Positions 1 to 8,104 of a stretch of 42,333 nt of DNA are shown in pieces. The stretch covers positions 1 to 42,333 of the forward strand of contig VXML01000103.1 in the NCBI GenBank assembly GCA_009841115.1, in the 5' to 3' direction. Every line of letters starts with the position of its first letter. The stretch's first letter is position 1. A program made the position numbers and the translations under genes. The notes below the pieces were generated by a model. The model was given only the letters and a program-made list of their open reading frames with translations. It was not told where the DNA came from and searched no databases. Source of the stretch: Gemmatimonadota bacterium. GTDB taxonomy: Bacteria; Latescibacterota; UBA2968; UBA8231.

Positions 1-719
1 GCCTCGGTCTGCCGGTGTGCTTCGTCCTCCAAGTAAATCTCGCGCTGCACCAAGTGGACGCCAAAGGACTCGGCGGGTGCGGCAGGGCGTAGTACAGCTA
101 CGACATAGTGCAGCAGACTGTCGAGCAAGTAGTAGGTCTTGGTCCGCTGCAAAAACATCTGCAACTGGATGAAGTACCAGTTGCCACTCAGGCGCACAAA
201 TGGAGTCGCGGCCCCGTACGGCCCCACGAACTCGTTGTGACCAGCGTATATCAGGACCAGATCCGGCTCGTGCTCAACCACCTCTTCGACAAATTCGCGC
301 ACTACGAAGGAATTGATGGCCGTGACGCCACAGTTGACGACCTCAATCTCGCGCGCTGGATACGCATCGGCGAGCATCTGTTGCAAGAAGTTGGGAAACG
401 AAGTATAGGCGGGGTTGGGAAAGCCGAGCAGAGTCGAAGCGCCCAGCGCAAACACGCGAAATGTGCGTGCGTCTTTGTCGCGGGCAAAGCGATCCTGCCC
501 AGGAGCCAAGCGCACGTACTGGCGGGGAAAAAAGCGCCGCGCAGCTTGCGGGTTAATGCGATAGGACGAGTCGCTAGCCACAAAAAGGGTGTCGTCCGGC
601 CCGACGCCCACCAGCCACAAGCCCGCCTCAAAGAGCACGACGAACGACAAACCAACTAGTAGAGCAACGACTCGACCTTTTGCCTTATTTATTGTTTTTA
701 CTTTGTTTTGCGCGTCCAT
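1..719 (-). CDS. SGNH/GDSL-type hydrolase, membrane-anchored, 3' end cut by the window edge
   Basis: About 239 N-terminal residues are visible on the minus strand, starting from ATG at 719-717. A short basic N-terminus precedes a hydrophobic helix (about residues 17-38), which suggests a membrane anchor with the catalytic part outside. The SGNH family block I appears as FALGASTLLGF, with Ser in a G-A-S context rather than G-D-S. Block III appears as YAGHNEF, with the Asn of the oxyanion hole. The block V Asp/His pair would lie beyond position 1. Proteins with these two blocks are usually esterases or O-acetyl hydrolases, and many in related phyla continue into TPR repeats; that part is not visible here. 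The start lies only 15 bp from the divergent gene at 735. The family is well supported; the substrate is unknown. Confidence 0.8.
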   Translation of the reverse strand, partial: MDAQNKVKTINKAKGRVVALLVGLSFVVLFEAGLWLVGVGPDDTLFVASDSSYRINPQAARRFFPRQYVRLAPGQDRFARDKDARTFRVFALGASTLLGFPNPAYTSFPNFLQQMLADAYPAREIEVVNCGVTAINSFVVREFVEEVVEHEPDLVLIYAGHNEFVGPYGAATPFVRLSGNWYFIQLQMFLQRTKTYYLLDSLLHYVVAVLRPAAPAESFGVHLVQREIYLEDEAHRQTE

Positions 720-734
720 CAACACCTAAAAATC

Positions 735-2684
735 ATGGCTGAAATCGACTCTTCTGACAAGGCGTCGGCCGCCATTACGGGCCGGAGCATCCTCGTCGGT
801 GCCGCGCTGAGCTTGGCCATTGCCATCGGCATTCCCTACGGCAGCATGGTCATCCAAGGCTCGCGCCTTGGGCTGAGTTCGGCCACGCCAGCCGCGTTCT
901 TTTTGCTATTCGTCCTGCTGCTGACTATCCAAGTCGCCTTGGGACGCTGGGGTTTTCGGCGCGGCGAGTTGGTCGTCATCTTCGCCATGATGGCCGTCGC
1001 CACGGCCATCCCCACGCGCGGCGTGGTGGGCATGCTGCTGCCCATGATCACCGGCACCTTCTACTACGCCACTCCTGAAAACCAATGGGCCGATGTAGTC
1101 CACCCATTTCTCTCCGATTGGATGGTGGTGTACGACCCGGTCGCGGTAAAGGCATTTTACGAGGGCACCAAAGGCTCGGCCATCCCCTACGATGTCTGGC
1201 TCAAGCCGCTCGGGCGCTGGTTTGTATTCTACGCGGCGTTTTACGCAACCATTATCGCGGCCATATCCATCTTGCGCCGCCAGTGGGTTGACAACGAGCG
1301 CCTCGTCTTTCCGCTGGCCCAAGTCCCCCTCGCCATGATCCAAGACGACGAGGGCAAGCAAAGAAGCCTCAAACCCTTTTTTCGCAACCCCATCATGTGG
1401 TGCGGCTTGCTGCTGCCCTTCTTGTTCAACAGCACCAACGCCCTGCACCACTACTTCAACTTCGTTCCCTCCCTCGCCCTCCAGACCAGCGTCGAACTGT
1501 TCAGCCGCACGGCCTCGCTCAACATCCGCATCAACTTCCTGATGTTCGGCTTTGCGTACTTTATCAACTCCAATATCGCCTTCAGCCTGTGGTTTTTCTA
1601 CCTGCTGCACGTAATCCAAGAAAGCATCTTCCGCTACATCGGCATCTTCAGCCCCGAGGAGCTGGGGCCTTGGACCGGGTCTGGGCCGGTGGGCGCGATC
1701 ATGGGGCATCAGATGATGGGCGCGCTCATCGTCTTGGTGTTCTACGGGCTGTGGACGGCGCGGCCCCACCTCAAAAACGTCCTGCGCAAGGCCCTGTGGG
1801 GCGACGACCGGATCGACGACTCTGCGGAGATTCTTTCCTATCGGGCCGCGTTTTGGCTCTTCGTCGTCGGCGTTGGCGCGATGGGCTTCTGGCTGTGGAA
1901 GAGCGGGATCCCGGCTTGGATTGTGCCCTTCTTCCTGTTCTCGTCGCTGGTCATATTCATCGGCCTAGCGCGCGTTATCGCCGAGGCGGGTATGCCCACT
2001 GTAACCCCGGAAATGGTCCCAGCCGGCTTTGTTGTCTCCGGCGTTGGGGTCCCCGCGCTCGGCGCGCAGGGCATGGTTGCCACGGGCTACTCTTTGGTCT
2101 GGGCGGGGGACCTGCTGGTCTTTATGACCGCGCCCCTCGCCAACAGTCTGCGCTTGGGCAGTGTGATCAACGGCACTCGGCGCCGGCTCTTTTGGGCCAT
2201 TGTCGCGGCCATACTCATCAGCCTCGTAGTCTCCTGTTGGTTCATGCTCTACCTCGCGTACCGCGACGGCGCGATCAACTTGCATCCCCAGTACTTCACG
2301 GGCTTTGCCAGATACCCCTCGGATTTTGCCGCGAAAAAGCTCGCCAATCCCACGGGGCCGAGCCTCGCTGGGTGGCTGTGGACGAGTTTCGGAGCCCTGA
2401 TCATGGGCGGCTTGATGACCGCCCGCCACTTCTTCGTGTGGTGGCCCTTTCACCCGCTCGGCTTTGCCGTGAGCACCGGCTGGGTAATGAATAGCATCTG
2501 GTTTTCGATCTTCTTAGCTTGGCTCATCAAGATCACCGTCCTCAAATACGGCGGCCCCCGCACGTATCTCCTCACCCGCCCCTTTTTCGTCGGGATCGTG
2601 CTCGGCCAGTTCGTCGCCGCCGGCCTGTGGCTGGTGGTGGATGGCTTCACCGGCATGGTTGGCAACCGAACACCTGTATATTAG
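735..2684 (+). CDS. Polytopic membrane protein, DUF6785/DUF6784-like (OPT-transporter-like)
   Basis: A 649-residue protein made almost entirely of hydrophobic segments, roughly 13-14 predicted membrane helices by eye, with short charged loops. The general look (long helices, Gly/Pro-rich helix ends, a conserved GVPALGAQG-like loop near residue 440) matches large membrane proteins annotated DUF6785/DUF6784 in Latescibacterota, Planctomycetes and similar groups, which resemble oligopeptide transporters. That is recollection of a family, not an alignment. The ATG at 735 is preferred to an upstream in-frame TTG at 708, because the TTG would overlap the start of the divergent hydrolase gene. No good ribosome binding site is visible. 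The next gene starts 12 bp after the stop, so it probably heads the operon. Substrate unknown. Confidence 0.75.
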   Translation: MAEIDSSDKASAAITGRSILVGAALSLAIAIGIPYGSMVIQGSRLGLSSATPAAFFLLFVLLLTIQVALGRWGFRRGELVVIFAMMAVATAIPTRGVVGMLLPMITGTFYYATPENQWADVVHPFLSDWMVVYDPVAVKAFYEGTKGSAIPYDVWLKPLGRWFVFYAAFYATIIAAISILRRQWVDNERLVFPLAQVPLAMIQDDEGKQRSLKPFFRNPIMWCGLLLPFLFNSTNALHHYFNFVPSLALQTSVELFSRTASLNIRINFLMFGFAYFINSNIAFSLWFFYLLHVIQESIFRYIGIFSPEELGPWTGSGPVGAIMGHQMMGALIVLVFYGLWTARPHLKNVLRKALWGDDRIDDSAEILSYRAAFWLFVVGVGAMGFWLWKSGIPAWIVPFFLFSSLVIFIGLARVIAEAGMPTVTPEMVPAGFVVSGVGVPALGAQGMVATGYSLVWAGDLLVFMTAPLANSLRLGSVINGTRRRLFWAIVAAILISLVVSCWFMLYLAYRDGAINLHPQYFTGFARYPSDFAAKKLANPTGPSLAGWLWTSFGALIMGGLMTARHFFVWWPFHPLGFAVSTGWVMNSIWFSIFLAWLIKITVLKYGGPRTYLLTRPFFVGIVLGQFVAAGLWLVVDGFTGMVGNRTPVY

Positions 2685-2696
2685 AAGGAAAAATCT

Positions 2697-4340
2697 ATGC
2701 GTCCTCTGTACATCCTTGCTATCACTACCGCCCTCGCGGCCTGCTCGCAGGAAACGAATGCGCCCGTAGCGCGAGTCGATGAAGTGCCCATCTCAGGAGA
2801 GAGCCTGCGGTCCTTTGTCGAAAAGCTGCCCCCAGGCTTGCGCAACCCCGAAGGCGGTGACGCAGCGCGGCGGCAATACGTCCAATCGCTCATCGACCGC
2901 CAACTCATTCTCAAAGAGGCCCTCGTCCACGGGCTGGATACGCTACAATCGGTAAAACGCACCGTTGATGAGGCCGTGGATGCGCGAGTCATTGCCCTTT
3001 ACCGGGCGCGCAACATAACCGCTCAGGTGCAAGTCCCCGAAGAAGACGTGCGCCGCGTCTTTACCGAGGAGGGCTACCACCGCGAGCGCAAGCTCAACGC
3101 AATCTTGGTCCACACCCGCGCTGAAATCGAAGCGGCCGTGGCTGCGCTCGACGCCGGCCAGCCCTTTGCCGAAGTGGCCCGCGCCCACTCGCTCGACAAG
3201 CGCTCGGCTGAACAGGGCGGTGAGTTGGGCTTTATTGGCCGCGAGGCCGCGCCCAGTCTGCACATCCCGGCCGAGATCTTCAATACGCTGCCCTTGGGAG
3301 AAATATCCGCCCCCTTGCGCGCTGGCCTTAGTTGGCACATCGTCCGCTTCACCGAAGACCGCGACACGCCCTACGAGCGCTACCGGCCCCTCGTTGAAGA
3401 GCAGTTGTTCAGCGAGCGCTTAGCCCAAGTTGAGGCCGAGCATTTTGAGTCGCTGCGCGCAGCGGCAAGTGCGGCCCTCGACCGCGACGGACTGCAACTC
3501 ATGCTCAGCGCAGCCCAACGCGAAGACGGCGCACTACTCGACACGTGCACTGCACCGCTCTACACCTTTGCCGAGGGCCAAGCCACAGTCGCCGCGGCGT
3601 ACAAGGCATTGCGACGGCTCAATGCCCAGCGCAGCCTCAAAGACAGCACGCGCGCGCGCACCTCGCTAGACAGGCTCGTGCTGCGGCCCCTCCTCCAGCG
3701 CCGCGCCGCCCGAGAACAGGACCTGTACGACGACCCGGAAGTCCAACGGCTAGCCAAGCGAGCTTACCAAGACGCGCTGCTCAACGCCGTGCGCGAGCGC
3801 TTCGCAGCCATCGAAATGCTCTCCGACGCCGAGGTGTGGTCCTACTACGACAGCCATCCCGACATGTTTTATCACGAAGAATCCGTCGAGGTCGAAGAAC
3901 TGCTCGCGTCCAGTCCGGCCGAAGCCCAGTGGCTCAGCGACCAACTCGCGGCTGGCGCGAGTTTTGTCGATCTCGCCGACCGCAGCGTGCGCGCCCAAGC
4001 CGTTCAATCGCAAGCTCGCTTCCACTTCCATCCGCGCGACGAGAAGCTCTATCGGCGCCTAGTTCCGGCCATCTATGCCGCGGAACCCGGCCAACTCGTC
4101 GGACCGATTCGGGTGCGCGACGGGTACTCCATTTTCCGCGTCCAAGGACGCAACCCCGGCCAGGTCGAGCCGTACGAGCAGGTCCAGCGCCGCGCCCGCG
4201 CTCTGTTGCGCCGCGAGCGGGAAAACGCGGCCTTCACCAGCTTCGTCAAAGACTTGCGCCAGCGCTATCAGAGCCGAGTCGAGATCGACGAGCGCGCACT
4301 CAAGGCCGCCCTGCCGGATTCGCTGGTCCAAGGCACCTGA
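2697..4340 (+). CDS. Parvulin-type peptidyl-prolyl isomerase lipoprotein (SurA/PrsA-like)
   Basis: A 547-residue protein with a lipoprotein signal (LAAC, Cys16). A SurA-N-like helical region spans about residues 20-120 and a PpiC rotamase domain about 125-225, including the typical GGELGFIGR stretch. A long helical linker leads to a second, more degenerate parvulin-like region (about 385-500, with VGPIRVRDGYSIFRV). Such proteins catalyse prolyl isomerisation and chaperone outer-membrane or secreted proteins in the periplasm. A good Shine-Dalgarno (AGAAGG) precedes ATG 2697. The stop is 3 bp before the next gene, so they are co-translated. Its place at the head of a run of secreted and outer-membrane proteins suggests it folds those clients. 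The domain call is firm; the client assignment is inference. Confidence 0.88.
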   Translation: MRPLYILAITTALAACSQETNAPVARVDEVPISGESLRSFVEKLPPGLRNPEGGDAARRQYVQSLIDRQLILKEALVHGLDTLQSVKRTVDEAVDARVIALYRARNITAQVQVPEEDVRRVFTEEGYHRERKLNAILVHTRAEIEAAVAALDAGQPFAEVARAHSLDKRSAEQGGELGFIGREAAPSLHIPAEIFNTLPLGEISAPLRAGLSWHIVRFTEDRDTPYERYRPLVEEQLFSERLAQVEAEHFESLRAAASAALDRDGLQLMLSAAQREDGALLDTCTAPLYTFAEGQATVAAAYKALRRLNAQRSLKDSTRARTSLDRLVLRPLLQRRAAREQDLYDDPEVQRLAKRAYQDALLNAVRERFAAIEMLSDAEVWSYYDSHPDMFYHEESVEVEELLASSPAEAQWLSDQLAAGASFVDLADRSVRAQAVQSQARFHFHPRDEKLYRRLVPAIYAAEPGQLVGPIRVRDGYSIFRVQGRNPGQVEPYEQVQRRARALLRRERENAAFTSFVKDLRQRYQSRVEIDERALKAALPDSLVQGT

Positions 4341-4343
4341 ACG

Positions 4344-5816
4344 ATGACTGTGCGCCTGTTGCTGATTTTGGGCGCAATCGCCTGCGCCGACCAACCCGAC
4401 CCGCAAGACGCGGCCCATCCCGCAGAAGCCCGCCGCTTGCTCCAGCGCGGCACGCTCTTCTTGCAACAGGACCGGCCCGCCCGCGCCCTAGCGGAACTCA
4501 CCCAAGCCGTGGCGCTCGATTCCGCGTCGAGCACCGCCCATTTTCAAAAGGGCCTAGCTCACGCGCGGCTCGACCAACCCGCTGCTGCCATCGCGGCCTT
4601 CGAACGCGCCTTGGCCCTGACGCCCGACGACTCGACTGAGCTCGTCGAAGTACAGCCCCGCGCTCACTTTGCCCTCGCCGCGGTGCTGCGCGACCAGCAC
4701 CGCTACCTAGAGGCCGCGGCCCATCTGGAGCAGGCCATTGCCCTCGCACCCGAACGCGCCAAATATCACTTTTACCTAGGCGAAGTGCGCCGCGCCACGG
4801 GTGATTTTGCCGGCGCACTCACAGCCTTCAAACGCACCATTGCCCTCGCGCCCGACCACCTTGAGGCCCGCTACTACCACAGCGACCTACTCGTGCGCAA
4901 CCAGCAATTATCCCAAGCGCGCGCGGGTTTTGCCGACCTGCTCGCCCGCGACCCCGACCACGTCCAAGGCGGCCTCGGCTTGGGCGGCTTACTCATCCGC
5001 CTCGGAGAATCCACAGCCGCCATTCCCGTACTCGAGCGCGTCGCCGCCAGCGACTCACACAACCCCGCTCCCCACTACCTGTTGGCCCAGGCCTACGCCG
5101 CGTGCGACCGCCCCGACGACGCCCGCAATGCGCAGGGTCGCTTCCAGCAGTTAAGCGCGGCCGAACGCCACCTCAATCAGGGCAACATTTACATTCGCCA
5201 AGGCGCGTGGGACAAGGCGATCGACTCCCTAAAGCGCGCCCTCGCCAGCGACTCTACTTCGGTGGAAATTCGCCTGCGCCTCGCCACTGTGTACGCACAG
5301 CAAAAGCGCTTCGCCGACGCCCGCGCCGCGCTGGCGCAAGTCCTCTCCCGCAACCCCGATCACCGCGACGCCTACATCATGCTAGGCGACCTGTACTTAC
5401 ACGAGGGAATGTCCAAAGAAGCTGCCACACACTTTGTGCGCTCTTTGGCGATAGATCCAGACTCCTTTGCCGGAGCTTATGGCTTGGGCCGCGCGCGCTT
5501 CAAAAGCGGCGACTTTGTCGGAGCTGTCGCCGCGCTGCGCCAAGCTCTTGCCCACAATCCCGATCACCGCGACGCCCACTACGCCCTCGGGTTAGCCTAC
5601 GTCCGCCAAGCCAACTACCGCGATGCCCACACCCATTTCGCCCGCAGCACTGCCCTCGACCCAGACCACGCGGAATCGCACTACGGGCTGGCGCTGATCC
5701 TCATGCAGCAAGGACAGCGGGAACAAGCGCGACAAGCCTTGCAAAAGGTGCTCGCCCTCGCCCCAGATCACCAACGCGCCCGGGCTAAGCTAAGCGAACT
5801 GGACCAACGGCCATGA
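4344..5816 (+). CDS. Tetratricopeptide-repeat protein, probably exported
   Basis: A 490-residue protein with a short hydrophobic N-terminus ending in a Cys (GAIACAD). The lipobox is poor, so lipidation is uncertain. The rest is about a dozen TPR units, recognisable by repeated 34-residue spacing and phrases such as ALALTPDD, AIALAPERAKYHFYLG and ALAHNPDHRDAHYALG. TPR arrays bind partner proteins, and no catalytic motif is seen. The gene starts 3 bp after the isomerase stop and ends in an ATGA overlap with the next gene, so the three are translationally coupled. I infer a periplasmic scaffold or adaptor for the same secreted products. The exact number of repeats needs a profile search. Confidence 0.85.
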   Translation: MTVRLLLILGAIACADQPDPQDAAHPAEARRLLQRGTLFLQQDRPARALAELTQAVALDSASSTAHFQKGLAHARLDQPAAAIAAFERALALTPDDSTELVEVQPRAHFALAAVLRDQHRYLEAAAHLEQAIALAPERAKYHFYLGEVRRATGDFAGALTAFKRTIALAPDHLEARYYHSDLLVRNQQLSQARAGFADLLARDPDHVQGGLGLGGLLIRLGESTAAIPVLERVAASDSHNPAPHYLLAQAYAACDRPDDARNAQGRFQQLSAAERHLNQGNIYIRQGAWDKAIDSLKRALASDSTSVEIRLRLATVYAQQKRFADARAALAQVLSRNPDHRDAYIMLGDLYLHEGMSKEAATHFVRSLAIDPDSFAGAYGLGRARFKSGDFVGAVAALRQALAHNPDHRDAHYALGLAYVRQANYRDAHTHFARSTALDPDHAESHYGLALILMQQGQREQARQALQKVLALAPDHQRARAKLSELDQRP

Positions 5817-8104
5817 TCCGCTCCTTCCGCGTCCTGTGCTTGGCCGGCCTTTGTCTCGGCTGCCAAGCCCCGCCCGAGGCCGAAAGCGACCGCGTCTATG
5901 CCGAGGCCCTGAGCCTACTGCACCAAGGGCAGTTCTCCGAGTCCGAGGCCCTCTTCCGGCGCGTCGTCAGCTTGGCACCCGACAGCGCGATTGCCCAGAT
6001 CCGCCTCGGCGAAGCCATGATCCGCCAAGGCCGCTGGCAGAGCGCGGGCCGCCTGCTCGACGAGTTGCCGACACCAGCGCGCCAGCGACCAGAAGCCCGC
6101 CTGCTCGAAGCGCGGCTCCTCGCCTTTGGCGGTTTTGCCCGCGAAGCCGAACTCGCCGTCAATGAGATCCTCGACCAATACCCCAACTCGCTCGACGGCC
6201 GCCTGCTGCTGGCCGAACTGTATTTGCAGGCCGCTGCCACCATGAACCTCGAGCGAGCCACGGCCCTGTGCAGCGAAGCACTATCCGCCCAACCCCAGCG
6301 CCGCGACGCGCATTACCTGTTGCTCCAAGCCACGATGCGCCTCGGCCGCTTTCCCGCAGCCTTGGAACGCAGCCGCTCGTTACTCGACGCCTATTCAGAC
6401 GATGGGCACGCCTATCTCTTGGCCGGTACCGCGGCTTTCTGGGCGGGGGACGACCATGCGCGACCTTGGCTCGAAAAAGCGGTCGATCTGTTGGAGTCGC
6501 TCGACCGCCTAGAGGCTCTGTGGCTGCTCAAGCTGACCCACGAGCGGCAGGGCGAAGATGCACCGGCGCTGCTGCCGCGCTATCGCTTTCCCCTGCGCGC
6601 CTCCGTGCCAGCAGCAACCGACTTGCGCTTTGTCGATGTGGCCGCGCGCGCCGGCGTGGCCAAGAAAGACCGCGGCCGCGGCAGTGCTTGGCTCGACTTT
6701 GACGGCGACGGCGATTTTGATCTCTTCAGCGTTGGCATCCAAGTCGAACACGCGCTCTACCGCAACGACGGCGGCCAATTTCGCGATGTCGCCCAATCGG
6801 TAGGGCTCGCCGACGCGCGCGGCGGTTGGGCTGCGGCGAGCGCGGACTTTGACAACGACGGCGACGACGACCTCTTTGTCAGCCGCGACGCCTGGGAGGG
6901 CCGGGCACCCAACTCATTGTACCGAAACGATTCGGGTGCATTTATCGACATGGGGCACGCCGCGGGCCTAGCCGACTCCAGCGATAGCTTTACGGCCACT
7001 TGGCTCGACTTCGACCGCGACGGATACCTCGATTTATACGTGGCCAACGGCGTCACCGGTACGGGCGCGCCAAACGCCCTCCTGCACAACCAGCAAAACG
7101 GCGCATTCCTCAACGTAGCGACCACCGCCGCAGTCGCCGACTCGGGCCAGACCATTGGCACGGCTGCTGGCGACTTCGACGGCGATGGCCTGACCGACTT
7201 GTACGCGGTCAACATCGGCCAGCTCAACCGCCTCTATCGCAACCTCGGCGATGGCACCTTTGCCGATGTGGCCGAGCACGCTGGAGTCCTTTTTCCAGTG
7301 GAAGGCGGGTATGTGGCGTTCTTTTTTGACCTTGACAACGACGGTCATCTCGACCTATTTGCTTCAACTATGAGCGCCTTTCCCGATGTCCTCAACAGCA
7401 TGGTCACCGGTGAGGCCATTGAGCCGAATCGGCCCTTTCTCTATCGCAACCTCGGCGACGGCACCTTTGCCGACATCGCGGTCGCTGCGGGATTCAAGCG
7501 CTCTTTCGGCAGTATGGGCGCGGGCCTTGGCGACCTAGATAACGATGGCTTCGTCGATATCTACCTCGCCAACGGCGGCCCGCAAATGGCCCGCCTCGAA
7601 CCCAACGCGCTCTACCGCAACATGGGCGACGGAACTTTCACCGACATCACGGCCACTGCGGGTGCCGGTAGCCTCGGCAAGGGCCACGGGGCCACCTTCG
7701 CCGACTTCGATCGAGATGGCGACTTGGACCTCTACGCCGGCTTGGGTGGCCACTACGACGCCGACACGTGGGACAACGCGCTCTATCGCAACGACGGTCC
7801 GGTGCAGCACTACCTATCCATCGAACTCGTGGGCACGCGTGCCAATCGCAGCGCCATCGGCACGCGCGTCGCCGCCTTTGCCGCCGGCCGCACCATCCGC
7901 GCCCAGCGCCAAAGCGGCTTTGGCTTCGGCAGCAGCAACGAGCCACTCCTGCACCTCGGGCTGGGGTCGGCCACTCGCGTCGATAGCCTGCACGTGCTCT
8001 GGCCCGGCCAGTCCCCACAGCGCTTCTTTGATCTGCCCGTCGATTGCCGCATCCGCATCGCACAACGCGAGGCGCACTACCAGATGCTCAGGAGGCCACC
8101 ATGA
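5813..8104 (+). CDS. Lipoprotein with TPR repeats, FG-GAP/VCBS propeller and ASPIC/UnbV domain
   Basis: A 763-residue protein. The signal ends in a lipobox (CLGC, Cys17). TPR-like helices fill about residues 25-250. From about 270 to 650 come FG-GAP/VCBS repeats with calcium-binding-type loops (DFDGDGDFDLF, DFDNDGDDDLF, DLDNDGFVDIY) alternating with LYRN(D/L)GDGTF phrases, as in integrin-like beta-propellers. Residues about 660-745 form an ASPIC/UnbV domain (SAIGTRV, QSGFGFGSSNE, LHVLWPGQ). TPR plus FG-GAP plus UnbV is a known architecture in Planctomycetes, Acidobacteria and Latescibacterota; its function is not established. It overlaps both neighbours by 4 bp (ATGA). Probably a calcium-stabilised surface or periplasmic binding protein. 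Confidence 0.88.
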   Translation: MIRSFRVLCLAGLCLGCQAPPEAESDRVYAEALSLLHQGQFSESEALFRRVVSLAPDSAIAQIRLGEAMIRQGRWQSAGRLLDELPTPARQRPEARLLEARLLAFGGFAREAELAVNEILDQYPNSLDGRLLLAELYLQAAATMNLERATALCSEALSAQPQRRDAHYLLLQATMRLGRFPAALERSRSLLDAYSDDGHAYLLAGTAAFWAGDDHARPWLEKAVDLLESLDRLEALWLLKLTHERQGEDAPALLPRYRFPLRASVPAATDLRFVDVAARAGVAKKDRGRGSAWLDFDGDGDFDLFSVGIQVEHALYRNDGGQFRDVAQSVGLADARGGWAAASADFDNDGDDDLFVSRDAWEGRAPNSLYRNDSGAFIDMGHAAGLADSSDSFTATWLDFDRDGYLDLYVANGVTGTGAPNALLHNQQNGAFLNVATTAAVADSGQTIGTAAGDFDGDGLTDLYAVNIGQLNRLYRNLGDGTFADVAEHAGVLFPVEGGYVAFFFDLDNDGHLDLFASTMSAFPDVLNSMVTGEAIEPNRPFLYRNLGDGTFADIAVAAGFKRSFGSMGAGLGDLDNDGFVDIYLANGGPQMARLEPNALYRNMGDGTFTDITATAGAGSLGKGHGATFADFDRDGDLDLYAGLGGHYDADTWDNALYRNDGPVQHYLSIELVGTRANRSAIGTRVAAFAAGRTIRAQRQSGFGFGSSNEPLLHLGLGSATRVDSLHVLWPGQSPQRFFDLPVDCRIRIAQREAHYQMLRRPP

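Noticed and set aside
302..655. 117-codon minus-strand frame near the left edge
   Set aside because: Frame-shifted shadow; the real hydrolase reads in another minus-strand frame, with SGNH blocks, from 719 to the window edge.
1397..2494. Long plus-strand frame of 365 codons inside the membrane-protein gene
   Set aside because: Arg/Pro/His-rich shadow of the real gene in another frame; no signal, motif or ribosome binding site.
3545..4639. 364-codon plus-strand frame across the isomerase and TPR genes
   Set aside because: Arg/Ala-rich shadow that would overlap two well-supported genes.
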